Below are positions 44,351 through 53,133 of a stretch of DNA of 64,000 bases, one piece after another. The notes under the pieces are model-generated. The model was given only the letters and a program-made list of their open reading frames with translations, searched no databases and was not told where the DNA came from. Within the stretch, counting starts at the first letter, position 1, and each line of letters begins with the position of its first letter. A program made the position numbers and the translations under genes. The stretch comes from Terriglobia bacterium (GTDB lineage: Bacteria; Acidobacteriota; Terriglobia; Terriglobales; Acidobacteriaceae). The stretch spans positions 423,001 to 487,000 of the forward strand of contig JAIQFD010000004.1 in the NCBI GenBank assembly GCA_020073495.1, read 5' to 3'.

Positions 44351-45049
44351 CTATTGCCCCGGAGAGCCTTCCTGCCACTTCCACTTCTTGCCGTCCCAGT
44401 ACAGGTTCGAGACCAGGCCTTCTCCCTCGACCAGACTGAGTGCGGGGATGATCACATTCTTCTTGCGCGCCACCTTGGTGAGGTTCAGGGAATCAAAAGG
44501 CGCGTTGACGATCACGAACTTGGCCTTGGGCTCGCTGGCGCGCCAGGCATCCTTGCCAGCGCCGTGAATGATGAGGAGCAGGTTCTGGTGGTTGGGGTCG
44601 GCAGCGTTGAACTGCGCGGTGACGCGTGGGTCACCGTAGCCGTAGTTCGAAAAATACGGGTCGACGACCCTGTACTGGTATCCGCCGGCGTCCGCCATGG
44701 GCGCCTTACAGCGGGCGACGATGACCGCGTCCTCGACGCCGTCGCCGTCCAGGTCGGCGGCCAGGAACGGCACCCACTTCGGCCCGGCTTCCGGATGGAG
44801 ATATTTCACGCCGACGGTGGAACGCTCGAACGCCACTTCGAAACAATTCCCGAACTGCTGTTTGACCAGTTCGTCGAGCCCCGCTGGAATCGAAGCCGGC
44901 GCGGGATGCGCTGGCTTCGTCTCCTGCGCCAGCGCGCGCAGCACGCCCAGGATCGTCAGGGCATAGAGGAGGACGAGGAGACAGGCGGTGAGGCGGAGCA
45001 ACCAGGGCGTGCCGCAGCGTCCGCTGCCGGCGAACTGAAAGTCGCGCAT
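44351..45049 (-). CDS. Membrane-anchored or secreted protein of unknown function
   Basis: A 232-residue protein with a long N-terminal hydrophobic segment (LLRLTACLLVLLYALTILGVLRALA), acting as signal or anchor. The domain that follows contains FLAADLDGDGVEDAVIVARC, resembling a calcium-binding DxDxDG loop of FG-GAP/EF-hand type. Further on are LLIIHGAGKDAW and SNLYWDGKKWKW. This pattern suggests a periplasmic calcium-stabilised domain. No enzymatic motif is seen. The ATG fits the hydrophobic N-terminus. Confidence 0.75.
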   Translation of the reverse strand: MRDFQFAGSGRCGTPWLLRLTACLLVLLYALTILGVLRALAQETKPAHPAPASIPAGLDELVKQQFGNCFEVAFERSTVGVKYLHPEAGPKWVPFLAADLDGDGVEDAVIVARCKAPMADAGGYQYRVVDPYFSNYGYGDPRVTAQFNAADPNHQNLLLIIHGAGKDAWRASEPKAKFVIVNAPFDSLNLTKVARKKNVIIPALSLVEGEGLVSNLYWDGKKWKWQEGSPGQ

Positions 45050-45129
45050 GGGGCTACTTTACTCCCATTCGGCCCGCATGCGACCGGCGGAACCGAGTTC
45101 AACACTAGCCGAGAGGTTCGGCCTCCCGC

Positions 45130-47097
45130 CTACAGGGCGGAAGCCTTGTCGGCGATCAGCATGCGGATGTGAGCCATGAAAGCCGTCGTCGGCATGTCCT
45201 CGGTCTTCTCTTTGCCGCGGGTGCGGACGTTGACGCGCGCGGACTCCGCCTCCTTGTCGCCGACCACAAGGATGAACGGCACTTTCTGCATCGCATGCTC
45301 GCGGATCTTGGCGTTCATCTTCTCGTTGCGGGCGTCCACTTCGACCCGCACGCCGGCCTTGGTAAGCAAGTCGCCGACCCCCTTGGCGTATTCGGCGTGC
45401 CGTTCGCTGATGGGCACGATGACGGTCTGCACCGGCGACAGCCAGACAGGGAACGCTCCAGCGTAGTGCTCGATGAGCACGCCGAAGAAGCGCTCGACCG
45501 ACCCGTACAGCGCGCGGTGGACCATGAGCGGCTGGTGGCGCTGGCCGTCTTCGCCCACGTACTCCAACTGGAAGCGCTCGGGCAGCGTGAAATCGAACTG
45601 GATGGTCGAGAGCTGCCACAGGCGGCCGATGGCGTCCACCAGCTTGACGTCGATCTTCGGGCCGTAGAATGCGGCCTCGCCGGAGATCAGCTTGTATTCG
45701 ATATCGCGGCGCTTCAGCGCGCGCTCCAGCGAGCGCTGTCCCAGCTCCCACTGCTCGTCGGTGCCCGCATAGGTCTTGCGGTCCTTCGGGTCCCAGGTCG
45801 AAAGCTCGACCTGGAACTGGTCGAAGCCGAAGGTCTTGAGCACGGCCAGGGCGAAGTCCATGCAGCCGACGATCTCGTCCTCGATCTGCTCCGGGGTGCA
45901 GAAAATGTGGGCGTCGTCCTGGGTGAAGCCGCGGACGCGCAACAGCCCGTGCATCACGCCCGAGCGCTCGTAGCGGTAAACGGTGCCGAGTTCGCCCAGG
46001 CGCACAGGGAGGTCGCGGTAGGAGCGCAGCGTGTCCTTGTAAATAAGGATGTGGAAGGGGCAATTCATGGGCTTGATGCGGTATTCCGCATCGTCGAGCT
46101 CCATGACGTCGAACATGTTCTGCGCGTAGTAGCCCTCATGGCCGGAGGTCTGCCAGAGCTGCCGCCGCGCCACGTGCGGGGTGTAGACCAGGGCGTAGCC
46201 TCGCTTCAGGTACTCGTCGCGCAGCCAGTCCTCCATGACCTTGCGCATGATGCCGCCCTTGGGATGCCAGAAGATCAGGCCCGGCCCCGCCAGCTCCTGG
46301 ATGGAGAACAGGTCGAGCTGCTTGCCCAGCACCCGGTGGTCGCGCTTCTTGGCTTCCTCGATCTTGTGCAGGAAATCGTCGAGTTCCTTCTTCGAGTAAA
46401 ACGAGGTCCCATAGATGCGCTGCAATTGCGGGTTCTTCTCGTCGCCCAGCCAGTAGGCCCCGGCGATGTTCAGGAGCTTGAACGCCTTGATCCTGCCGGT
46501 CGAGGGCACGTGTGGCCCGCGGCAGAAGTCCACGAATTTTCCCGTGCGGTAGAGCGAGATCTTTTCATCGGGCGCGGTGAATTGCTCGATGAAGTGACAC
46601 TTCATGAAGTCGCCCTCGCCTTTGAACTTCTCCAGGCCCTCCTTGCGCGGCAGGAAGTCCTGCGCGTAGGGGATGTCCTGCTGTACCAGCTCCGCCATCT
46701 TCTTCTCGATCTTCTCCAGGTCCTCCGGAGTGAAGGGCTTCTCGCGGTAGAAGTCGTAGAAGAAGCCGCTGTCGGTGGCGGGGCCGTGGCCGAGCTTGGT
46801 CTCGGGGAACAGCTCCAGCACCGCGGCGGCCAGCAGGTGCGCCGAGGAATGACGGAACACCTCCAGCGATTCCGGGTCCTTCTCGGTGAGGATGCGGAGT
46901 TCCACGTCCTGCTCCAGCGGGCGGGTCAGGTCCACCAGGCGATCGCCGTTCGAGGAAGACAGCGGCTTGATCTTGGCGACGATCGCCGCCTGTGCCAGGC
47001 GCGGGCTGATGGATCTCGCGACCTCGAGCGCGGTGGTGCCCTTGGGACTCTCCTTCTCGCTGCCGTCGGGAAACTTGATCTTGATCATGTCTGCCAT
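45130..47097 (-). CDS. thrS: Threonyl-tRNA synthetase
   Basis: A 655-residue class II synthetase. An N-terminal TGS domain (residues 1-~65) is followed by the editing domain with HSSAH (H83, H87) and DFCRGPHV. The catalytic core has the zinc ligand cysteine in MNCPFHILIY, HGLLRVRGFTQDDAHIFC, and a histidine in MVHRALYGSVERF. The C-terminal anticodon-binding domain ends FMAHIRMLIADKASAL. All domains are complete. It is preceded by a predicted promoter at 47149-47178 and a leader hairpin. Confidence 0.97.
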   Translation of the reverse strand: MADMIKIKFPDGSEKESPKGTTALEVARSISPRLAQAAIVAKIKPLSSSNGDRLVDLTRPLEQDVELRILTEKDPESLEVFRHSSAHLLAAAVLELFPETKLGHGPATDSGFFYDFYREKPFTPEDLEKIEKKMAELVQQDIPYAQDFLPRKEGLEKFKGEGDFMKCHFIEQFTAPDEKISLYRTGKFVDFCRGPHVPSTGRIKAFKLLNIAGAYWLGDEKNPQLQRIYGTSFYSKKELDDFLHKIEEAKKRDHRVLGKQLDLFSIQELAGPGLIFWHPKGGIMRKVMEDWLRDEYLKRGYALVYTPHVARRQLWQTSGHEGYYAQNMFDVMELDDAEYRIKPMNCPFHILIYKDTLRSYRDLPVRLGELGTVYRYERSGVMHGLLRVRGFTQDDAHIFCTPEQIEDEIVGCMDFALAVLKTFGFDQFQVELSTWDPKDRKTYAGTDEQWELGQRSLERALKRRDIEYKLISGEAAFYGPKIDVKLVDAIGRLWQLSTIQFDFTLPERFQLEYVGEDGQRHQPLMVHRALYGSVERFFGVLIEHYAGAFPVWLSPVQTVIVPISERHAEYAKGVGDLLTKAGVRVEVDARNEKMNAKIREHAMQKVPFILVVGDKEAESARVNVRTRGKEKTEDMPTTAFMAHIRMLIADKASAL

Positions 47098-47113
47098 AAG
47101 AGGACCTGTGTGG

Positions 47114-47132
47114 GACAGCCGCCTCGGCTGTC
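47114..47132 (-). promoter_or_regulatory. Hairpin in the thrS leader
   Basis: A perfect 8-base-pair stem (GACAGCCG / CGGCTGTC, loop of three) between the predicted thrS start site and the ATG at 47097. Some bacteria control thrS through structured leaders; here that is only a possibility. The same stem sequence occurs in the terminator at 40132-40158. Confidence 0.4.
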
Positions 47133-47148
47133 GGTACGAAAAACATTG

Positions 47149-47178
47149 AGTGTAATGCTCTTAGAGAGAGGGAATCAA
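47149..47178 (-). promoter_or_regulatory. Predicted thrS promoter
   Basis: On the minus strand TTGATT (47173-47178) and TACACT (47149-47154) are 18 bases apart. Transcription would start near 47141, giving a leader of about 44 bases. The -35 overlaps the stop codon of the small upstream gene. Confidence 0.4.
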
Positions 47179-47432
47179 ACCGGGCGTGTTCGCTCGTCTT
47201 CGTGCGCCAGGCCCTTGCGGAAGTATTCGAAAGCCATGGAGCCGACCCAGGCGCCGAATATGACGCCGCAGGGAGCCGCGACGTAGATCTGGGCGCGGTT
47301 CACGTGGCCGCCGAGCAGGATGAAGAAGAATCCGAGAAAGAACCACAGCGGCACAGCGAGAAAGGCCGCCGACACTACGCCGAAGACAACGGCGATCACC
47401 GCCGCCTTGGCCGAATTGGCCGCTGCGCTCAT
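47175..47432 (-). CDS. Small two-helix membrane protein
   Basis: An 85-residue protein. The first helix runs through KAAVIAVVFGVVSAAFLAVPLWFFLGFFFILLGG and the second through IYVAAPCGVIFGAWVGSMAF. The tail is charged (LAHEDERTRPV). ATG at 47430-47432 places the first helix near the N-terminus. No family is recognised. It is upstream of thrS, which appears to have its own promoter. Confidence 0.6.
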   Translation of the reverse strand: MSAAANSAKAAVIAVVFGVVSAAFLAVPLWFFLGFFFILLGGHVNRAQIYVAAPCGVIFGAWVGSMAFEYFRKGLAHEDERTRPV

Positions 47433-47566
47433 GTGCTTTAATTCTAACCGCAGATCGGCGATTGGGGTATCGCTCTTGCTTGTGACTCTTTGGTCTCGGC
47501 TTAGGCCGCGGTCGTCTCGGTGTCCCAGCCAACAGCTAAGGACCAAAAGCCCAGGGCGACCTCCGG

Positions 47567-47572
47567 TAGAAT
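47567..47572 (+). promoter_or_regulatory. -10 element close to the tgt start
   Basis: TAGAAT ends ten bases before the ATG at 47583, so the mRNA leader would be only about three or four bases. No Shine-Dalgarno sequence lies between. No clear -35 is visible. Confidence 0.35.
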
Positions 47573-47582
47573 CGACTGCCGC

Positions 47583-48785
47583 ATGTCAATCGAATTCCGC
47601 ATCGAGGCGCGCGCCGGCGCCGCGCGCGCCGGCCGGCTGATCACCCCGCACGGAGAGGTGGAGACGCCTGTCTTCATGCCCGTGGGCACACTGGCCACGG
47701 TGAAGGCCGTGCCCCAGCACATGCTGGAAGAGCTCGGCGTGACGATCCTGCTCAGCAACACCTACCATCTCTTTCTGCGGCCGGGCACACCGCAGGTGCG
47801 CAAGCTGGGCGGGCTGCATCGCTTCATGTCCTGGGAGCGGGCGATCCTGACCGACTCGGGCGGCTTCCAGGTCTTCTCGCTCTCCGACCTGCGCAAGGTG
47901 ACGGAAGAGGGCGTCTCTTTCCGCTCGCACCTGGACGGGTCGTCTCTGTTCCTCTCACCGGAGACGGCTACTCAGGCGCAAATCGATCTGGGCGCCGACA
48001 TCATCATGGCCTTTGACGAGTGCACCGAGCACCCGGTGTCCAAAGAGCGTGCCCGGGATTCCATGGAGATGACGCTGCGCTGGGCCAAGCGGTCGAAGGA
48101 CTACTTCGAAGCGCACAAGCACGAGGTGCCATGGAAAGAGTCGCCGGTCCCTTCGCCCCGCTCAGGGCAGGCTAAGAACAGTCGTCGGTCGTCGGCAAGA
48201 GCACACACACAGTCGCTGTTTGGAATCGTTCAGGGCAATATGTACGCCGACCTCCGGAAGGAATCGGCCAAGCGGACGGTCGAAGTCGGCTTCCCGGGAT
48301 ACGCCATCGGCGGACTGAGCGTCGGCGAGACCCGCGCCCGGACCGCGGAGATGGTCGAAACCACGGTCCCGCACCTGCCCGACGACAAGCCGCGCTACCT
48401 GATGGGCGTGGGCACGCCCGAGGAGATCGTGCAGTACGCCGCCATGGGCGTGGACATGATGGACTGCGTGCTGCCGACGCGGGCGGCACGCCACGGGCTG
48501 CTGTACAGCTCGGAGGGAAAGGTCAACATCAAGCAGGCGCGCTACGCCGACGACCAGGGGCCCCTCGATCCGGCCTGCGCGTGCCGCGTCTGCGCCCGAT
48601 ATTCCCGCGCCTATCTGCGGCATCTCTATGCCTCGAACGAGGTGCTGGCCGCGGTGCTGAACAGCGTGCACAATCTCGCCTTCTACCTTGACACTATGCG
48701 GGCGGTGCGGCATTCTATACAGCTTGGGGACTTAGCTGGATTTCTTTCTGGCGTCCGATCGCGCAGCCTGAACTCCCCGGATTAA
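47583..48785 (+). CDS. tgt: Queuine tRNA-ribosyltransferase with an unusual in-frame insert
   Basis: A 400-residue tRNA-guanine transglycosylase that inserts the queuosine precursor preQ1 at tRNA position 34. The base-binding aspartate is in TDSGGFQVF and the nucleophile in MDCVLPTR. The zinc site is CACRVC with a following histidine. The usual length is about 375. The excess comes from an insertion at residues ~184-210 (SPVPSPRSGQAKNSRRSSARA) just before LFGIVQGNMY. This segment is Ser/Arg/Pro-rich, and its DNA resembles the local GTCGTCGG repeat. ATG at 47583 fits the family start. It is first in a tgt-yajC-secD-secF cluster. Confidence 0.95.
   Translation: MSIEFRIEARAGAARAGRLITPHGEVETPVFMPVGTLATVKAVPQHMLEELGVTILLSNTYHLFLRPGTPQVRKLGGLHRFMSWERAILTDSGGFQVFSLSDLRKVTEEGVSFRSHLDGSSLFLSPETATQAQIDLGADIIMAFDECTEHPVSKERARDSMEMTLRWAKRSKDYFEAHKHEVPWKESPVPSPRSGQAKNSRRSSARAHTQSLFGIVQGNMYADLRKESAKRTVEVGFPGYAIGGLSVGETRARTAEMVETTVPHLPDDKPRYLMGVGTPEEIVQYAAMGVDMMDCVLPTRAARHGLLYSSEGKVNIKQARYADDQGPLDPACACRVCARYSRAYLRHLYASNEVLAAVLNSVHNLAFYLDTMRAVRHSIQLGDLAGFLSGVRSRSLNSPD
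48181..48196 (+). repeat. GTCGTCGG repeat word inside tgt
   Basis: GTCGTCGGTCGTCGGC encodes part of the extra segment of Tgt. Its closest match in the window is the intergenic repeat at 14626-14647. Confidence 0.45.
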
Positions 48786-48889
48786 ACCCCAAGGGGACGC
48801 CGGCCAAGCAGATCAATTCCCGCAGCAGGTCACTTCGAAAGGATAGTTGCGTCAACGGACTTACCAGCGACGCAGCATTAGTTAGGCGG

Positions 48890-49210
48890 ATGGATTTAGT
48901 CGGCTTCCTCATCCAGGGACAAAGCGGGCAAGGCGGCGGTTTTCTGGTATGGCTGCCGCTGGTTTTCATTTTTGCCATTTTCTATTTCCTCCTCATCATG
49001 CCGCAGCAGAAGCGCCAGAAGCGCTGGCAGGCGATGATCAACGAGCTGAAGGCGGGAGACTTCGTCACCACCAGCGGCGGCATCCAGGGCCGCATTTTCT
49101 CGGTGGGAGACGATTTCGTCCAGCTGCGCGTCCCCCCGGACAACCTGCGCATCCAGGTAGCGAAGTCGGCGGTGATGTCGGTCGGGCCGGAGGAACAGGC
49201 GACAAAGTAA
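48890..49210 (+). CDS. yajC: YajC, preprotein translocase accessory subunit
   Basis: A 106-residue single-pass inner-membrane protein. The transmembrane helix is LPLVFIFAIFYFLLI, followed by the family motif MPQQKRQKRW and the domain LKAGDFVTTSGGIQGRIFSVGDDFVQLRV. It associates with SecDF to aid protein export. It lies about 100 bases after tgt and 55 bases before secD, in the order tgt-yajC-secD-secF found in many bacteria. Confidence 0.95.
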   Translation: MDLVGFLIQGQSGQGGGFLVWLPLVFIFAIFYFLLIMPQQKRQKRWQAMINELKAGDFVTTSGGIQGRIFSVGDDFVQLRVPPDNLRIQVAKSAVMSVGPEEQATK

Positions 49211-49221
49211 GGAGCACGGCC

Positions 49222-49235
49222 GGCACGGTCGTGCC
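49222..49235. repeat. Short GGCACG/CGTGCC hairpin between yajC and secD
   Basis: A 6-base-pair stem with a two-base loop, GGCACGGTCGTGCC. It is short, but similar in wording to the hairpins at 40823 and 53920. Confidence 0.35.
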
Positions 49236-49265
49236 ACACGAGTACTGGCAGGTTAAACGGGTTCC

Positions 49266-50888
49266 ATGCAGAAGAATCTCGCGCTCAAAGCAGTCTTCAT
49301 CATCGCCGTGATGCTGGTGTTCCTCTTCGGCATCCTTGGCGTTCCCAAGAGCTATTCCGGACCGGGCCTGGCGGCTGCGGTGCAGGACCGCATCCACCTG
49401 GGGCTGGACCTGAAGGGCGGCACGCACCTGATCCTGCAGGTGGTGGTCAATGACGCCGTCAATGCGGACTCCGACCACGCCATCGAGCGCCTGAAGGAAG
49501 AGATGCGGGCGCGCAACATCAGCTACAACGACGTCAGCAAGCCGGACGTGGCCAGCCAGCCCGACCGCATCCAGATCAAGGGCGTTCCCCCGGAGTCGAG
49601 CGCCGACCTGCGCAGCATCGTGCAGGACCGCCTGCCGGAGTACGACCTGGTCTCGGGCGTGGAGAACTCGTGGACGCTGAGCATGAAGCCCGGCCAGCTC
49701 ACCGAGCTGAAGAAACGCGCCGTCAGCCAGGCCATTGAGACCATCCGCAATCGTATCGACCAGCTCGGTGTCTCCGAGCCGGTGATCCAGGAGCACGGGC
49801 TGGGCGAATACCAGATCCTGGTGCAGCTGCCCGGCGTGGACGACCCGGCGCGCGTGAAAGAGATCATGCAGTCCACGGCCATGCTGGAGATCCGGCAGTC
49901 GTTTGGCGGGCCGTATGCCAGCGAGCAGGAAGCGCTCCAGGCCAACAACGGCGTGCTGCCCCCGGACACGGTGCTGCTGAAGGGCCGGAGCATCGGTGCG
50001 CGGAGCGGCGAGACTGCTCCGACCGAGCAGTACTATCTGGTTTCCCGCAGCTCTGCAGTGACCGGGCGCGACCTGCGGACCGCCGAGCCCAGCCGCGATG
50101 AGAACGGGCGGCCCGACGTACGCTTTCTCCTGACCGGCGAAGGCGGCCGCCGCTTCGCCAACTTCACCGGCGCACACGTGGGCGACAACCTTGCCGTCGT
50201 GCTCGACAACAAAGTGCAGGAGGTGGCCCGCATCGAGAGCCAGATCCACGATGAGGGCCGCATCACCGGCGCCTTCACCGACCAGCAGGCCAAGGACCTG
50301 GGCATGATCCTGCGTTCGGGCGCGCTGCCGGCTTCCATCCGCTACCTCGAGGAGCGCACGGTTGGCCCGTCGCTCGGCCTGGATTCGATCCGCCACGGCA
50401 TCATGGCCGCCATCATCGGCATGGGCGCGGTCATGGTCTTCATGCTGATCTACTACCGGGGCGCGGGCATCAACGCCGATCTGGCCCTGTTCATGAACCT
50501 GGTGATCCTGGTCGGGTTCCTGGGTTTCAGCGGCGCTACGCTCACGCTGCCGGGTATCGCGGGCGTGATCCTGACCATCGGCATGGGCGTGGACTCGAAC
50601 GTGCTGATCTTCGAGCGCATCCGCGAGGAGTTGCGCAACGGCAAGACGCCGCCGTCGGCGGTGGACCAGGGCTTCGGGCGCGCCTGGCTCACGATCATCG
50701 ACACGCACGTCACCACTATCGTTTCGGCGTTCATCCTGTTCATCTTCGGTACCGGCCCGGTGCGCGGGTTCGCGGTCACGCTGACCTTCGGTCTGCTGGC
50801 CAACCTGTTCACCGCCGTGTTCGTCTCGCGCGTGATCTTCGACTGGGTGGTGGGACGGCACCAGCGCGGGGAAGCGCTCAGCATCTAG
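49266..50888 (+). CDS. secD: SecD, protein translocase subunit
   Basis: A 540-residue inner-membrane protein that uses the proton-motive force to help complete protein export. An N-terminal helix is followed by the conserved DLKGGTHLILQVV motif. A large periplasmic P1 region follows (including QLPGVDDPARVKEIM), then five C-terminal helices beginning at GIMAAIIGMGAVMVFMLIYY. The signature GIAGVILTIGMGVDSNVLIFERIREE lies in the C-terminal membrane region. It is followed by secF after 17 bases. Confidence 0.97.
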   Translation: MQKNLALKAVFIIAVMLVFLFGILGVPKSYSGPGLAAAVQDRIHLGLDLKGGTHLILQVVVNDAVNADSDHAIERLKEEMRARNISYNDVSKPDVASQPDRIQIKGVPPESSADLRSIVQDRLPEYDLVSGVENSWTLSMKPGQLTELKKRAVSQAIETIRNRIDQLGVSEPVIQEHGLGEYQILVQLPGVDDPARVKEIMQSTAMLEIRQSFGGPYASEQEALQANNGVLPPDTVLLKGRSIGARSGETAPTEQYYLVSRSSAVTGRDLRTAEPSRDENGRPDVRFLLTGEGGRRFANFTGAHVGDNLAVVLDNKVQEVARIESQIHDEGRITGAFTDQQAKDLGMILRSGALPASIRYLEERTVGPSLGLDSIRHGIMAAIIGMGAVMVFMLIYYRGAGINADLALFMNLVILVGFLGFSGATLTLPGIAGVILTIGMGVDSNVLIFERIREELRNGKTPPSAVDQGFGRAWLTIIDTHVTTIVSAFILFIFGTGPVRGFAVTLTFGLLANLFTAVFVSRVIFDWVVGRHQRGEALSI

Positions 50889-50905
50889 GTTTGCAGAGGC
50901 TCTAA

Positions 50906-52111
50906 GTGGAATTCTTTCGCAACACGAACATCGATTTCCTGGGGAAGAAGTGGTATTTCCTCGGATTCTCGCTGATCTTCAGCATCGCCGGCATCCTGTC
51001 CATGGTGTTCTGGCATGGAATGCCGCTGGGCGTGGACTTCCGCGGCGGGACTCTGGTGTACGTGAAGTTCACCCAGAATCCGAACCCGGACGATATCCGC
51101 GCCACGCTCGACAAGTCGGGGCTGAAGAACGCCCGCATCCAGCGCTATGGCGTGCCCGCGAACAACGAAGTCCTGATCTCGCTGGAGCTCAAAGAGACCA
51201 GCGAGCAGGTGCTCGACAAGGGGAAGAACGACATCATCAAGGCCCTGGAGACGGAGACGCCGGCGGGCAAGCAGGACCTGAACAACACCGGTCTTAGCTC
51301 GCTCACCCAGTACCTGCTCTCCAAGGACCCGCTGCGCGCCGGCACCGACGCCGAAAAGCGCTACGCCACAGTGGCCCAGGCTATCGTGACTTATCGCGAC
51401 AAGGACCGGGGCGGCGCCATTGCCTCCCTGGACGAGCTGCGCGGCAAGACGGACCCGGCGGTGCTGACGGCCCTCCAGCAGGATTTCTACGTCTCCAGCT
51501 TCGCCGTGCGCAACGTGGAGATCGTGGGACCCCAGGTCGGCAAGCAGCTGCAGAAGCAGGCGGTGCTGGCCACCCTCTACTCGCTGGCCGGAATGTTGGT
51601 GTACCTGTGGTTCCGCTTTGAATGGATCTATGGCGCTGGGGCGGTGGTCGCCTGCTTCCACGACACGCTCATCACCGTGGGCGCTTTCTCCTTGCTAAAT
51701 AAGGAGATAACACTTACTGTTATCGCCGCGATTTTGACCCTGGTGGGCTATTCGATGAACGACACCATCGTCATCTACGATCGCATCCGGGAGAATGTGA
51801 AGCTGCTCCGGCGTGAGCGGCTGCCGGACATCGTCAACAAGAGCATCAACCAGACCCTCAGCCGGACCATTCTGACCTCCGGTCTGACGTTTTTGACGGT
51901 GCTCTCCTTGTACGTGTTCGGGGGAGAGGTCCTGCACGGATTCTCCTTTGCCCTGGTCGTCGGAATCTTGATCGGTACGTACTCTTCGATCGCGGTGGCT
52001 GCCCCGATGGTGGTGGCGTACCAGGAGTGGCGGTCGGCCCGGAGCGGTCGCGGTCCGGTGGTGGTTTCGAACGAGGGCAGCCGGCGCGAGAAGGTCCGAG
52101 TCAAGGCATAG
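50906..52111 (+). CDS. secF: SecF, protein translocase subunit
   Basis: A 401-residue SecF with six predicted helices. Signatures are VDFRGGTLVYVKF near the start and GYSMNDTIVIYDRIREN in the C-terminal half. The periplasmic loop is longer than in E. coli SecF (about 323 residues), with extra sequence at ~95-175. The start is GTG at 50906, the first residue of a typical MEFFRNTNIDFLGKK N-terminus. It closes the tgt-yajC-secD-secF unit; tonB follows about 150 bases later. Confidence 0.96.
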   Translation: MEFFRNTNIDFLGKKWYFLGFSLIFSIAGILSMVFWHGMPLGVDFRGGTLVYVKFTQNPNPDDIRATLDKSGLKNARIQRYGVPANNEVLISLELKETSEQVLDKGKNDIIKALETETPAGKQDLNNTGLSSLTQYLLSKDPLRAGTDAEKRYATVAQAIVTYRDKDRGGAIASLDELRGKTDPAVLTALQQDFYVSSFAVRNVEIVGPQVGKQLQKQAVLATLYSLAGMLVYLWFRFEWIYGAGAVVACFHDTLITVGAFSLLNKEITLTVIAAILTLVGYSMNDTIVIYDRIRENVKLLRRERLPDIVNKSINQTLSRTILTSGLTFLTVLSLYVFGGEVLHGFSFALVVGILIGTYSSIAVAAPMVVAYQEWRSARSGRGPVVVSNEGSRREKVRVKA

Positions 52112-52264
52112 GCCATCATTTTGCGTTCGGGGCCCCTGTTCCCCGTTAGGGTGGTCTCGAAATGAAACAGCCCTCTCCGGCCGCGGCCGGATGGGATAGC
52201 GCGGGAGCAAAATCGGCCCCTGCGGTGTCTAAATGATTGGGAATTAACCCCACGGGAGAAGGCT

Positions 52265-53002
52265 ATGTTTGAAGACAGCCTTATAGAGTCTGGCGGCAGA
52301 TTAAAGACCGGCCGCGGATGGACGACCGCCGTGTCGTTCGTGGTGCAGGTGATGCTGATCGGCGTGATGATCCTCATCCCGCTGATCTACACTGAGGCGC
52401 TGCCCAAGCAGCAGTTGATGACCTTCCTGGTGGCGCCGCCGCCGCCGCCCCCGCCGCCGCCGCCGGCGGCGATACCGATCAAGGCGGTGAAGGTGGTGCA
52501 GACCGACCTGGTGGACGGACAGCTCCGCACTCCCACCAAAATCCCCCAGAAAGTCGCCATGATCAAGGAAGAAGAGGCGCCTCCGGTGGTGAGCGGGATG
52601 GGTGGCGTGGTGGGTGGCGTCCCGGGCGGCGTGCCCGGCGGCCAGATGGGCGGCGTGATCGGCGGCATCATCAGCTCCACTCCGATAGCGGTTCCCAAGG
52701 TTGCGACCCCGCAGCGCGTGCGTGTCTCATCCGGCGTGCAGCAGGGCAACCTGATCAACAAGGTGACGCCGGTCTACCCGCCGATCGCCAAGAACGCCCG
52801 CATCTCGGGCACGGTGATGCTGCAGGCGGTCATCAGCAAGGCTGGAGTGGTGGAAAATCTGCGTGCCATCAGCGGCCATCCCATGCTGATCCCGGCTGCT
52901 GTCGAAGCGGTCAAGCAGTGGCGGTACAAGCCCTACTATCTGAACGGAGAGCCCGTCGAAGTGGAAACCACCGTGAGTGTGATCTTCAGCCTAGGTGGAT
53001 GA
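52265..53002 (+). CDS. TonB-family energy transducer
   Basis: A 245-residue TonB-like protein. A transmembrane anchor (VVQVMLIGVMILIPLIY) near residues 26-42 is followed by a run of ten prolines, then a Gly/Val/Pro-rich spacer (residues ~108-135). The C-terminal TonB domain (VTPVYPPIAKNARISGTVMLQAVI ... VKQWRYKPYYLNGEPVEVETTV) contacts outer-membrane receptors. GGAGAAGG precedes the ATG. It heads an operon with exbB and two exbD genes, which would energise it. The N-terminus reads MFEDSLIESGG, as in TonB proteins of this lineage. Confidence 0.92.
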   Translation: MFEDSLIESGGRLKTGRGWTTAVSFVVQVMLIGVMILIPLIYTEALPKQQLMTFLVAPPPPPPPPPPAAIPIKAVKVVQTDLVDGQLRTPTKIPQKVAMIKEEEAPPVVSGMGGVVGGVPGGVPGGQMGGVIGGIISSTPIAVPKVATPQRVRVSSGVQQGNLINKVTPVYPPIAKNARISGTVMLQAVISKAGVVENLRAISGHPMLIPAAVEAVKQWRYKPYYLNGEPVEVETTVSVIFSLGG

Positions 53003-53133
53003 ACCGGAGGACAGGCGGCCGCCCCGCACGGAGCGACTGCCCAGCCCCGCTCGCAGCAACAACGGTCTGAAATCTCGAGGTTCTGATTCGCGCAAACAAG
53101 TTTCGGATGTTCTGAGGAGGAAAGGATCAACCC

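Noticed and set aside
47098-47160. T-box riboswitch before thrS
   Set aside because: The leader is too short and shows no T-box sequence or specifier stem, only one small hairpin.
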